From Pempheris klunzingeri (lineage: Eukaryota > Chordata > Actinopteri > Acropomatiformes > Pempheridae), in contig NC_092016.1 in assembly GCF_042242105.1 (NCBI RefSeq), positions 12,166,501 through 12,230,500 on the forward strand: 64,000 bases of DNA, written 5' to 3'. The position numbers and the translations under genes were made by a program. This document shows positions 1-12,440 of the stretch, piece after piece; the first letter of the stretch is position 1, and each line of letters starts with the position of its first letter. The notes under the pieces were generated by a model, which was not told the DNA's origin, made no database searches, and was given only the letters and a program-made list of their open reading frames with translations.

Positions 1-2068
1 TCCTGATCAAGTGTGCCCCTGAAGTTGGGATGTATTTAAGATGATTAAAATGTTGGTTTCTATCTGTACGCAAATAGGAACTAAATGCTGCATCACTGTG
101 TTCTGACTTGAGGTAATACTAAGTAAGTATTCCCCAAGCATTTCAGAAATATATTTCCGAACTAGCAGCAGCACTTCAAGGATAAGCCAGTAAAAAGATT
201 TAGGACTGACTGTATCGTTGCACCTGCAGTGAATTTTTTCTAATGGTGATAACATACTGCATCACTGAGGTGCATAATGCAAGGACTGTTTGCTGCACTA
301 TTATTGCATGTATGTACATTCACCATTGCAACCACTGGAGCCACTGAGACCCCAAATCTATACTGTTTGGCTCCATTTCAGGATTATAAAACTGATTCAG
401 GCAGCACAATCTTCAAATGGAGTTCAAATGGCTCTGTGTGCACAACCCTCACTGCCCTACAGTTTGTAATCCATTCATACACCAGTTTAGGCCAACAGAG
501 AGACCTCTGTTTCTAATACAACTTTGTTTTCCTGAAATCAAGAGTGACTTAATAAGACCTCTGCTACTTTTGGTCAGATCAAAGGGCTGAACTAGATGTT
601 ATTGGCCAAATGCTGCAATGACTACAGCCATCTCTCTAGCTTGATAGACCTGTACAGGAAATAGCAAGCACAGGTGTTAATGTTTCTGACATTTCCCTGT
701 GGCCATCCACTGTGTAATACCTTATGATGAAGAGGAGCGAGATCATGAGCAATTCCAGGAGCTGTGCTCTTACAATAACAGTAAATTGCGCTTGGGTTTC
801 TAATTAGACAGACAGAGTCACCATATGGCAGAAGAATGGAATTAAGGGTCAACTTGCTGCTGCTCTTTCAATCTCTGCACTAATTGTTTTTCTTCTCATC
901 ACCCCCTTTCGTGATCCCCCTCCAAGAGGAGACCACATTTCATGGAAGGTTAAGCTACTTTGCTGATTTGGGGTTGCTGTATTCTCTTGAGGCCATTAGT
1001 GTCATTGGCAGGGCCAATATGGCACAGAGGGAATGTCTTCACCACAGTGTAAGACTGCCCTGTTAAGCCCACTGCCCTGTTAACGGGAACATGAGCAACA
1101 TATGTGTTCTGGGATTGGGAAAAATAATCCATATTGCAAGGTTTTGTGAGTCTCTTGTTGATACTATTTACTCATGGACGATTTCAGCTAGCATCACCAC
1201 ATTTATAAAATGCTAGATAACATGTGAAGCATCTTTGTTTGTACACATACCTATCTTTTAAAAAAATATCTCTTAACATTAATAAAAGAACATATATTTT
1301 ACACACCTAAGGACACACTAACATATTGTAACATTACAAAATGGCACTTAAACAGCCGCACAAAAAGAGCAGCCGTGGACTGTTGTAATAATATTTCTTC
1401 TACAATGGTGTTAGAAAAGTGTCATGATACAGTAGACACTGGTGACCTTTACAATGCAGCAGCCAAATTTCTGAAGTCATGAAGCAGTGTGGGACAGACA
1501 TAAAACACATAATGTTCCTTAACTGTTTATGCTAACCTTTGTTGAATAGTGTTATGCCTGTAAGTGGTGTGACTGATTGATTTACCCTTATAGACAGTAA
1601 AGATTAAGAGGATGACAAATCAGCATTTGCTTACACAGCGCCTGGTGCTAATCTCCTTGTCTTCCTTCAGAAGGAACCAAGACGACTCAGGCTCACACAC
1701 TCATTCTGTCAGGGAGAAAGAAAGAAGAGGACAAGTGGTGATTCTATTGACCCCCTATTACATCAGAAGCGACCAGACAAAGGGCAACAGCACTGGATCA
1801 ATATCAATGAGCATTCCTGGACTAACTCTCAGATGATTTCTGAAGAAATTAACTATGTGCTTTAGTGGAAAGAACTACGAATTCTACATCTTTCGCGTTT
1901 GGTGGGCAATTCCAATGCGTCAACTCCTCACATGAAAAAATAGCTTTGATCCTTCCAGGCAGCCACTCAAAAAACTCTCAGAGAAGGGGAGAGACTTTTG
2001 GGAGCAATCTTATATTTATCTTAAAACTATTTATCAAGTGACGCTCAGACATTAAAACAAACATCAGG
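1..2068. other. Upstream flank of nr2e3, no gene recognised
   Basis: AT-rich sequence without splice-bounded coding segments that I can recognise. Short open frames occur on both strands. The only one with any protein-like character is a 79-codon plus frame at 277-516 whose first 20 residues look like a signal peptide, but it has no recognisable domain and is probably chance. A TATA-like stretch (tatattta, near 2010) sits about 60 bp before the nr2e3 ATG and may be its core promoter; this is inference from position only. Confidence 0.5.
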
Positions 2069-4280
<2,212 letters not shown>

Positions 4281-5471
4281 ACAAGCATCGATGGAAGAAG
4301 AATGGGACCCGCTAGGAAAAGCACAATAATCCAGCCCTCAAGCGATTTGTTGTCCGCTTGTAGCCTATATTTCATGTTTATGGCATCCTAATTATAAATA
4401 AGCATACAGTGATTCTGTGAGTAATTATTGCACTGTTTTCTTTGCAAATATTATAACTTTGTTAAACCACAGACATACTGAATTATTTTGTCTTGGTTTG
4501 TAGTTAGAGAGTAAAGCATTTTTATCACAGTATTTATATATGAAGATGTGCATTTTGAATGTGAGCATTTGTCTTAAATAAATGTAATTTTTTTTGTATT
4601 TGCTGTATTTGAGAAGTATGTTCATCTTTGCCCATTTTGTCCTTCCTCAATCTGATTTTACAAAAACAGAGGAGAACACATAACATGAAACATATTACAA
4701 AAATACACACAATGCAGTAAATATTATTTAAAGCCTAATGCATCACAATGAGAAAATATTATTGGCCAATTTCAGCTCATCACAGATATACTAGTACAAT
4801 GGCTATTGTGCAGTATATGTCAGCGGATATATAATAATAAAATTGCAGTACAGAAATTACAAAGATATGTTTGAAGTCCTTCAGAAACAATCAATTTACA
4901 ACTTTTAACTGTATCACAACAAACATATATCAGCCACAATTCTTTAATAACCAACATTTTGGGGTCCTTATTAAAAATGTTTATGTAATTAGGGGAAAAA
5001 AGAGTAGTAACACTCTTTTAGATTCAAATTTCAAATTTAAATTCAATATTGGTGGGGCTCTAGTATGATGTCTGCTGGATAATGTTCATTAGGGCTAAAG
5101 AGCTTACGAAGAAGCTGGATCAGCATTTTCTTTCCAAACAGGATGCCTGAATATTGTGGGGAACTTTCCATGACAAAAGAATAAATACACTTGGCTGTCT
5201 AAGCCATTAGAGTCACATTAGACTGCTTTCAGTCCAAACATCTGAAACAAGAGACCATGAGAGGTAAAAGTTTATCAACTTGTGTCTTTCGTCTGAGCTG
5301 GAAGCTCCAGTTGTGCTGCAGTAGCAGCAGGTGGCGGTAATGAGCAGATTCACTCTGTTAATAAACACCGAGAAGAAGTTTCCCTGACCAAAACACGGAA
5401 GAAGCTCACACTAGCTGGGCACGTAGTTAGCATAATTAGCTTAAGAGCTCATTGCATTTTTTTACCAAACA
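4281..5471 (+). other. nr2e3 3'UTR and intergenic region / stoml1 promoter
   Basis: The first 300 bp are the nr2e3 3'UTR, with AATAAA at 4577-4582 as the best poly(A) signal. From about 4600 to 5230 the sequence is AT-rich with nothing recognisable. At about 5325-5400 there is a GC-richer block (ggcggtaatg followed by repeated gaagaag-type triplets) resembling a module that I recall at many fish gene promoters. It lies 70-150 bp before the stoml1 ATG and probably marks its promoter. Confidence 0.5.
4577..4582 (+). terminator. nr2e3: Poly(A) signal of nr2e3
   Basis: Canonical AATAAA about 300 bp after the nr2e3 stop, followed within 10 bp by a T-rich stretch. No better candidate lies closer to the stop. 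Confidence 0.6.
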
Positions 5472-8400
5472 ATGTTCAACAAGTCGTACCAGCGGGTCCC
5501 TCAGAGGGACTCGACCAGTCCGAGGACTCCTGGCTTGTTTGTGGACAATGAGAGCGTCACACAGCCCGGCTACTATAAAGGACTTTCCTTTGACAACATG
5601 CCCAATGTTTGTGAGAACGACTTCACTGGTAGGTAGTTAACATGAGCTAACATCAGCTGTAGTAGCTGTGGTTGGGGTTCAGAGTGCGGTTGTCATTTAA
5701 TAAATAACCACAAGAAGGGAGAACAAGCCTCAAGTAATCTGATAGAATAATAATAATAATAATATTTACCAGAGTCGGTTACCATGTATGTCAACACTGA
5801 CTAGATAAGATAAGATTTGAGACATTATTTATCCCACAAATTCACTTGTTACAGCAACAGAGGAGCCAGAAAAGGTGCAGAAATAAAATGTCAGTGACAG
5901 AATTAGTGCAAAATAAAAAAAAAATGCAAATATTAAAAAAAATAGCGAATGTAAAATATGTACATGTGTATTGCACAGATGTTGTCAAAGTGATATTACT
6001 GCTGAGTTTGTGTATTTTTCTTTCGACGTTACCTTTAACTTTATTGTTCCCAAGGGAAATTTGTCTTGCAGCCGCGTGAGAACACAATGAAATACATAAA
6101 ATATTCATTAAAAAAAATAAACCCACCACGCTACGTTGCACTCGATAAAAGCTGGGGTAAGACTTCCAGGGTTAATATTGCAGATATCCCTAAATTTTGT
6201 CCCAGGAATGTGTCAAGCTCCATAAACACTGGATCCTACAAGACCTTGTCTGACCTGGTGAAAGCACGTCCTTCAAACTCCACACCCTCAGTTTGTAAGA
6301 AAAGCTCTCCTAAAAATCTGTTGTCTCCAAGCACAAGTCATAATCATTTAAGTGATGTGAGTACATTTTCTCAGACTTTACAAAGCTCCCTTTAAAGTCA
6401 CGGACGACATCATGCTTCATACAACAGCGCTTACAGGCTGGGTTGTTCTCCTCATCAAAGTTTTATTGAAAATACCCTAAATAACTGAGATTTGTCTCTT
6501 TTCTTAAAGATACCTCCCAAGGATGGCTATCCTGGACTTGCAACCTGATTGTCATCCTCCTCGTCTACATCTGCACCTTTATAACATTTCCTGTAACAGG
6601 ATGGTTTGTCCTGAAAGTAAGCAGAAATGGTCTCATCAGTCACTCCCACAGCATGTCCTTTAAAAACAACCAACCGTGACTCGTTTTGTCCGCAGACAGT
6701 GCCTAACTACCAGAGGATAGTAGTGTTTCGTCTGGGTCGAGTTTGTCCTCCAAAGGGCCCTGGTATTGTCCTTGTGCTGCCCTTCATTGACCAGTGGCAG
6801 AGAGTAGACCTGCGCACCCGTGCTTTCAACATCCCTCCTTGCCAGGTAAACCACTGTACTCCATTCATCATGAGTTAGCTGTTATGATGGACAACTCTTT
6901 CATGAAACACAGAAAAATGCAGAGAACAGCTGTGGTCAGGAGTAGTTTCTGTCACATTGTCCTAAAGTCTTTAGTAAGCAAACTTTAAGAAAATAAATCT
7001 AAATTCCAGTGTTAGTGATGGGGGGATACTTAATAGATCAGTGGGTGAGTTTCAGGCAGTTTTGTACTCAAACAGTAGAACAGACATAACGTTCAGACCA
7101 CAATATAGTAAAGGATCGTATGCTATATTGTCTTAAGTGATTCTCCTCGTCTCTGGTTTCTGATTCACCATCTGAGACACTTTCAACTTCATCACAGACA
7201 CAGCAGTGTCTTATGTCATGAACATGTTTTAATATGTGAGTCTTACAATGCACACATGAGCTAAAGAGTCATACGTTCCCATCGACCATGCTAAAGTAAA
7301 TTAACATTTCTGTCAGTCATGTAATTTGCTTTGTCCTGCAGGTGGCTCTCTTGGTGCACTGTTGATCAGTGTGAAACCTGAGAAAGTAAACTGATACTGG
7401 GAGAGCTCTGACTAATGTGTGACAGCAAACTTAATAATACTTAAAATCATTACTTCGTGCTGCCTGAAATTTAATTGAATAATAATTGTCTCTATTAACC
7501 TTTCCCTGAGCCACAGTTCACACAGTTAAGATTGCTTCATCAATATCAACTTTAAAGTAGAGGGGATGTCTCTATATTCTGTAAAATGACCAGCACTAAT
7601 ATACAATGTAATTCTTCTACTCTAGGTGGCTACACGGGATGGCGGTGTGTTGTCAGTGGGAGCGGACATCCAGTTCAGGATCTGGAACCCCGTCATGTCA
7701 GTAATATCAGTCCAGGACCTGAACGCCTCAACCAGGATGACGGCGCAGAATGCTTTGACTCACAGCCTGGCCAAGAAGACTGTCAGGGAGATCCAAACTG
7801 AGAGAGTTAAACTGGGAGAATATCTCGGGGTGAGACTACAGTGGCGCTACTCTCTGCCGGCTTTTCACCCCATCACATCAAACTCACGTCCTCTCTTGCT
7901 CTCCACAGATGGACATAAATGAGTTGACTCAGCATTGGGGGCTGGAGGTGGACAGGGTAGAGCTCACCCTGGGCTCTTTAATAAAAGCACCAGATGAGGG
8001 CCCCTCTGGACCCTTCATCATGCCTCCCTCTGTGCCTGGTCTGGAAGGCCTTGCTGGCCCCATTCAGCAGTTGGCCATGCACTTTCTGGGCCACAGTGTC
8101 AGTTCACAGCCACAACAAGGTAACTCACACACTCAACTGTATCATACAACATGTACCCATTTTGATAATGTTGTATAATACATCTATAGACTTTTTTTTT
8201 TTTTAACTCCTCAGAGGACGCGATAACTTTTACAGACGAGCTCAGCAGTGCCCCTCAGGCAGTTGTGGCCACACTAGGATCTGTTGAAGACCTGCTGAGT
8301 GGGATCAAGCTCCTGCTCTCGGAGACTTTGGTCCGCCAGGTTGGGGCCTACTTCCAGTTTGACATAAGCTCAGAAGATGGACAACATCACAGTTACTATG

Positions 8401-8761
8401 TGGATTTGAGCCAAGGTGACGGTTCAGATATTGCTGTAAAATGTGCTACACGTATAAGATCATTTTCATTGAGATTTCTAAAAAATGCTCAAATGTTTGT
8501 GGTGAACACAAAGAGAAGTACAGTTGCATAGATTTCAGCTTTGCTCTGTATGTGTGTTCTGTAGGTAGTGGAGCCGCTGGAGCGGGGTCCTTGGGCAGAG
8601 AGCCAGACGTGACACTGAGTATGAGTGGCAGTGACCTTCTGGCCATGTTCCAGAGCGAGCTACGACCATTTGCTGCTTACACCAGTGGCAGACTTAAAAT
8701 CCAAGGAGACCTTAAAACCGCCATGAAGCTGGAAGAACTCGTACAGCTACTTAAGAGATAG
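5472..8761 (+). CDS. stoml1: Stomatin-like protein 1, STOML1 (7 coding exons, complete)
   Basis: Membrane protein of late endosomes combining a stomatin (PHB) domain with a sterol-carrier-protein-2 domain; the family is linked to cholesterol traffic and ion-channel modulation. Exons: 5472-5628, 6510-6616, 6696-6845, 7626-7829, 7909-8119, 8215-8415, 8565-8761; phases close, 408 aa (human 398). Near the N-terminus is SYQRV, a YxxPhi-type sorting motif where human has GYRAL. A hydrophobic hairpin segment (about residues 62-87, with the conserved FPVTGWF) anchors it. The PHB domain follows (VPNYQRIVVFRLGR to about residue 225, including RIWNPVMSV and STRMTAQNA). The SCP2 domain fills the last 120 residues and ends LKIQGDLKTAMKLEELVQLL. 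An in-frame TAA at 5442-5444 supports the start. Intron 1 carries repeat-derived sequence. cyp11a1 begins 462 bp downstream. Confidence 0.96.
5744..5765. repeat. (AAT)n microsatellite
   Basis: Short run of taa/aat triplets in stoml1 intron 1. Confidence 0.8.
5800..6130. repeat. Degenerate dispersed repeat in stoml1 intron 1
   Basis: Two phrases (near 5815-5860 and near 6035-6070) resemble a common fish interspersed element: a 'tttatccc... aaattcacttgttacagc' type end and a 'tttattgttcccaaggg' type end, with an A-rich middle. The family assignment is from memory. Open frames here are products of this low-complexity sequence. Confidence 0.5.
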
Positions 8762-8790
8762 TGTTCATAGTAACATTTGTATAGGTATTT

Positions 8791-8796
8791 ATTAAA
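8791..8796 (+). terminator. stoml1: Poly(A) signal of stoml1
   Basis: ATTAAA variant signal 30 bp after the stoml1 stop codon; no AATAAA occurs in the next 250 bp that I can see. Confidence 0.5.
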
Positions 8797-9099
8797 TCCT
8801 TAATTTCAACTGTAAAGTACTTTATTTTAATGTATGCACTGATTGTTATAAACTGTATTTCTGTTATGACCTTGTCTTTCTTCACAAATCAAAGCAAGTG
8901 GTTGTTTACAAAGACAACAAACTTTCTGAAGGTCTTTCAGCCTAATTTTAGTTTGTATAGCCTTAATAGTTTCTGCCACAGTTTTTAAAGACAGATTATT
9001 GCAGGGTGCTAAAGATACAAGATACAATAGTAAGTAAGTAACTCATACACATACAGACATAGTCTGCTGTGGTGTATTCTATTAGGCTGTTTGACTGGA

Positions 9100-9137
9100 G
9101 AGCCTTGATCAGGACAGCAAGGGGGGTTGACTATTTA
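9100..9137 (+). promoter_or_regulatory. cyp11a1: Putative cyp11a1 core promoter: SF-1-like site plus TATA-like box
   Basis: On the minus strand 9108-9100 reads tcaaggctc, matching the first seven positions of the steroidogenic factor 1 (NR5A1) consensus YCAAGGYCA. A TATTTA lies 24 bp further at 9132-9137, about 90 bp before the ATG. Mammalian CYP11A1 promoters also have an SF-1 site just upstream of TATA; the correspondence here is inference. Confidence 0.4.
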
Positions 9138-9223
9138 GACCTGCCTCCTTTTGCACCAGATGTCCCTGGGAGAGCCAGAGTAGCTGCTGAAGGTAGAGCA
9201 GAGTGAGCATTATTGTTGTCAGG

Positions 9224-11921
9224 ATGGCCAGGTGGAGTTTACGGCGGAGCCCTGTGATGCTGCCCCTGTCCTGGATAGAAGAGCCGGCAGTAACAGGCTT
9301 GCGCTGTAGCAGCAGTATGCCGGTGGTCAGACAGGCATACTCCGAGAGCTGCAGCATCGTCAGGCCATTCAATGAGATTCCTGGAATGTGGAAGAATGGG
9401 GTGGCCAACTTGTACAATTTTTGGAAACTAGACGGCTTCAGAAATCTTCACCGCATCATGTTGCAGAACTTCAATACTTTTGGACCCATCTACAGGTATG
9501 GAAGGCAAAATAGTGTGCCTAAATCTTAAATAAAACAAAAAACAACAAGTAACCCTGCATTACACTAATCGTGTATTTTAAGTAAATAACACAAGTAGAC
9601 AAAACAAATGATTTGAATTACATCACTACTTTCAAATGGTTTTGTTGTCCAAATATAAACATTTGTGTTTGTGAAAATTATCTGTGTCTGACAATCCACA
9701 AGGTCATGCTTTCTAAAAAACACACAGCTGACATTTTTCACCACCTTTTTCCATCCGACTTTCTGTGTCAGAGAAAAAATAGGTTATTACGAAAGTGTGA
9801 ATATCATCAATCCTGAAGACGCTGCTATCCTGTTTAAAGCGGAGGGTCATCATCCTAAAAGGCTGAATGTTGAAGCCTGGACATCATACAGAGACTACAG
9901 GAATCGTAAATATGGAGTTTTACTTAAGTAAGTTCTATTATCCACTCCTGCTTGTGTAAAAATTCTGTTTTGACACTGTTTGATATTTTGATGGATCACA
10001 GGGTTTTATTGTAAGACATTCCTTACTAGTTGTATTACTAGTTTAACTTAACAGCCAATCTTCTCACAGGAATGGAGAAGACTGGAGATCAAACCGTGTG
10101 ATTCTCAACAAGGAGGTGATTTCTCCAAAGATGCTGGAAAATTTTGTGCCTTTGCTGGACGAAGTGGGCCAGGACTTTGTGACAAGAGTCCACAAAAAGA
10201 TAGAACGAAGTGGCCAGAACAAGTGGACCACTGACCTGTCTCAAGAACTCTTTAAATATGCACTAGAGTGTAAGACTGACTTGTAGCACTTTTGATATCC
10301 AAGTATAATTTATTTCTCCCACTGTGTACGCCAGTGCCCTTTCATGCCTCACATATCGATTGTCTTTGTCTCATCTTTTCTTTTTCTCTGTCCTACACAG
10401 CGGTAAGCTCAGTGCTGTATGGGGAGCGTCTGGGTTTGATGCTGGACTACATTGACCCTGAAGCTCAACATTTCATTGACTGCATCACTCTCATGTTCAA
10501 GACTACCTCACCCATGCTGTACATACCTCCTCGTCTGCTGAGGCAGATTGGAGCGAAGGTGTGGCGGGACCATGTGGACGCTTGGGATGGGATCTTCAAC
10601 CAAGGTAGGACCCATAATGGCATCATGAGATTCTCAGTTCTGTCATCTGAAAATCACATTTTCTATTTGTATGTTTGTACTACTGTAAAGGGCAGTTTCT
10701 CATCTCATTTATATCCTCTTGGTGCCTAAGCGGACCGCTGCATCCAGAACATCTACAGGCAGTTACGACAGGAAACTGGCACTCCAAAGAAATACCCAGG
10801 AGTCCTAGCTAGCCTGCTCTTGTTGGACAAGCTGTCCATTGAAGACATTAAGGCCAGCATCACTGAGCTAATGGCTGGAGGAGTGGATACAGTAAGAAAT
10901 AAATGACAAAAAATATTAATTTCCAGGATGTGGCTTTTTTTCGGCATTTTAAAACTTCTTAATTCTATTTGTGTGTTGCAGACTTCTATAACGCTGTTGT
11001 GGACGTTGTATGAATTAGCTAGGCACCCAAACCTCCAGGAGGAGCTGAGAGCGGAGGTGGCTGCAGCTCGGGCTGAAAGCCAGGGAGACATGTTGGAGAT
11101 GTTGAAGCGGATCCCATTGGTCAAAGGGGCTTTGAAGGAAACACTGAGGTGAAAGAAATGGCGGTGCCAGATATAGAATACTAATGATGATACTATTGAG
11201 ATGCCAGGCAGTAAATTAAAGGTGCTTTGGCTTTTAGATTTTTATTTTCTTTTGACCAATTGTACACTACAAAATTACTAGTGCTTGCATGAATTAATAA
11301 GTCTCGTTAAATATAAAATATTTTGATCCCTCAGATTACACCCAGTTGCAGTGAGCTTGCAAAGATACATAGCAGAAGATATCATTATTCAAAACTACCA
11401 CATCCCGGCTGGGGTAAGAGGCGCTTAATATATAAATCACCTAATCATGTTTTTGTATTTGAGCACGGTGTTAAGGCACCTTTTTTGTGTTTTCATGTGT
11501 GTTTGTGTTTAGACTCTGGTGCAGTTAGGACTGTATGCAATGGGCAGAGACCCCAAAGTGTTTTTCCGTCCGGAGCAGTATCAGCCTTCCCGCTGGCTGA
11601 GGACAGAGACGCACTACTTTAGGAGCCTGGGCTTCGGCTTCGGTCCCCGTCAGTGTTTAGGACGAAGAATAGCTGAAACAGAGATGCAAATCTTCCTTAT
11701 CCATGTAAGATACACAGAGAGTAAAGAGGAGTTTTATCATATTCTGTGGCTCATTTATGCAGCACATTAACTGTGTGTATTACTTTCTGTTTTTGCAGAT
11801 GCTGGAGAACTTCAGAGTGGAGAAACAGCGTCATGTGGATGTGCAGAGTACCTTCGAGCTCATTCTCTTACCAGAGAAGCCTATAATATTAACTTTGAAG
11901 CCTCTTCATACTAGTCGGTAA
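9224..11921 (+). CDS. cyp11a1: Cholesterol side-chain cleavage enzyme CYP11A1 (P450scc), 9 exons, complete
   Basis: Inner-mitochondrial-membrane cytochrome P450 that converts cholesterol to pregnenolone using adrenodoxin electrons, the first step of steroid synthesis. Exons: 9224-9495, 9772-9927, 10070-10269, 10401-10604, 10731-10891, 10982-11148, 11335-11413, 11513-11704, 11799-11921; phases close to 517 aa. Visible P450 landmarks are the I-helix AGGVDTT (residues 326-332, with the acid/Thr pair), the K-helix KETLR (383-387) and the heme loop [12 protein letters not shown] with ligand Cys461. The basic N-terminus MARWSLRRS suits a mitochondrial targeting peptide. ATG 9224 is preferred: the frame opens after an in-frame TAG at 9194-9196, and the fish family begins MARW. 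The sequence matches fish CYP11A1 throughout, including the C-terminal [12 protein letters not shown]. It converges with ccdc33. Confidence 0.98.
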
Positions 11922-12288
11922 CACCAAGTTTGAGAGAAAACTTTGGTGTATGATAAGTCAGGCTAATTTCTACAGCCTCTTTACCACAGTTAATTGTAAA
12001 GCACCACAATATGAACGCTAAAAAAATCTTCCAACCCCAGATACTGATGGAGAGCAAGAACAAAACATTAGGAAAGAAAAAGCTAAAAATATGTGTGAAC
12101 AGATTACCTCAGTAATTCAATAACTAGAGAACAGATATGAACAAGTATATGTAGTGTATATTAATGCTTAATTATGGAAAGTGGAGTCTGTGTGTGCACA
12201 ATGTATTAAAATTGTCTGTACAAAACCTTTATTCCATGTGCACAAGGCATAAAGTATATTAAAATACAATCTGTATTAATCACTGATG

Positions 12289-12294
12289 AATAAA
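12289..12294 (+). terminator. cyp11a1: Poly(A) signal of cyp11a1
   Basis: Canonical AATAAA 368 bp after the cyp11a1 stop in an AT-rich stretch. Cleavage would fall around 12305-12325. Confidence 0.6.
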
Positions 12295-12350
12295 GCAATA
12301 CAACTGATTCAAATCATGTCTTATAATTATTTTTTTAACATCTAGATATA

Positions 12351-12356
12351 TTTATT
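12351..12356 (-). terminator. ccdc33: Poly(A) signal of ccdc33
   Basis: TTTATT on the plus strand, i.e. AATAAA on the minus strand, 85 bp after the ccdc33 stop. Cleavage would fall around 12320-12340, next to the cyp11a1 3' end. Confidence 0.55.
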
Positions 12357-12440
12357 AGATTAAAATATCTCATTAGGAACATTAAATCAAAGAAAACAGT
12401 TTAGTAAATCCTTTTCAGGTCATTTTACAGGCTTCTGCTT

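Larger units (their letters stand above)
8762..9223 (+). other. stoml1 3'UTR and cyp11a1 promoter region
   Basis: Only 462 bp separate the stoml1 stop from the cyp11a1 start. An ATTAAA at 8791-8796 is the likely stoml1 poly(A) signal. The right part holds an SF-1-like half site at 9100-9108 and a TATA-like TATTTA at 9132-9137, so the cyp11a1 promoter must be very compact or overlap the stoml1 3' end. Confidence 0.55.
11922..12440. other. Overlapping 3' regions of cyp11a1 (+) and ccdc33 (-)
   Basis: 519 bp between two convergent stop codons. It holds the cyp11a1 AATAAA at 12289-12294 and, on the opposite strand, the ccdc33 AATAAA at 12356-12351. No other coding signal is seen. Confidence 0.7.

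Noticed and set aside
277..516. 79-codon plus frame with a signal-peptide-like start, upstream of nr2e3
   Set aside because: No recognisable domain, no splice or promoter evidence, and frames of this length are expected by chance; kept only as a remark.
9203..9223. Upstream GTG as cyp11a1 start
   Set aside because: Not an ATG; the in-frame ATG at 9224 gives the MARW start typical of fish CYP11A1.
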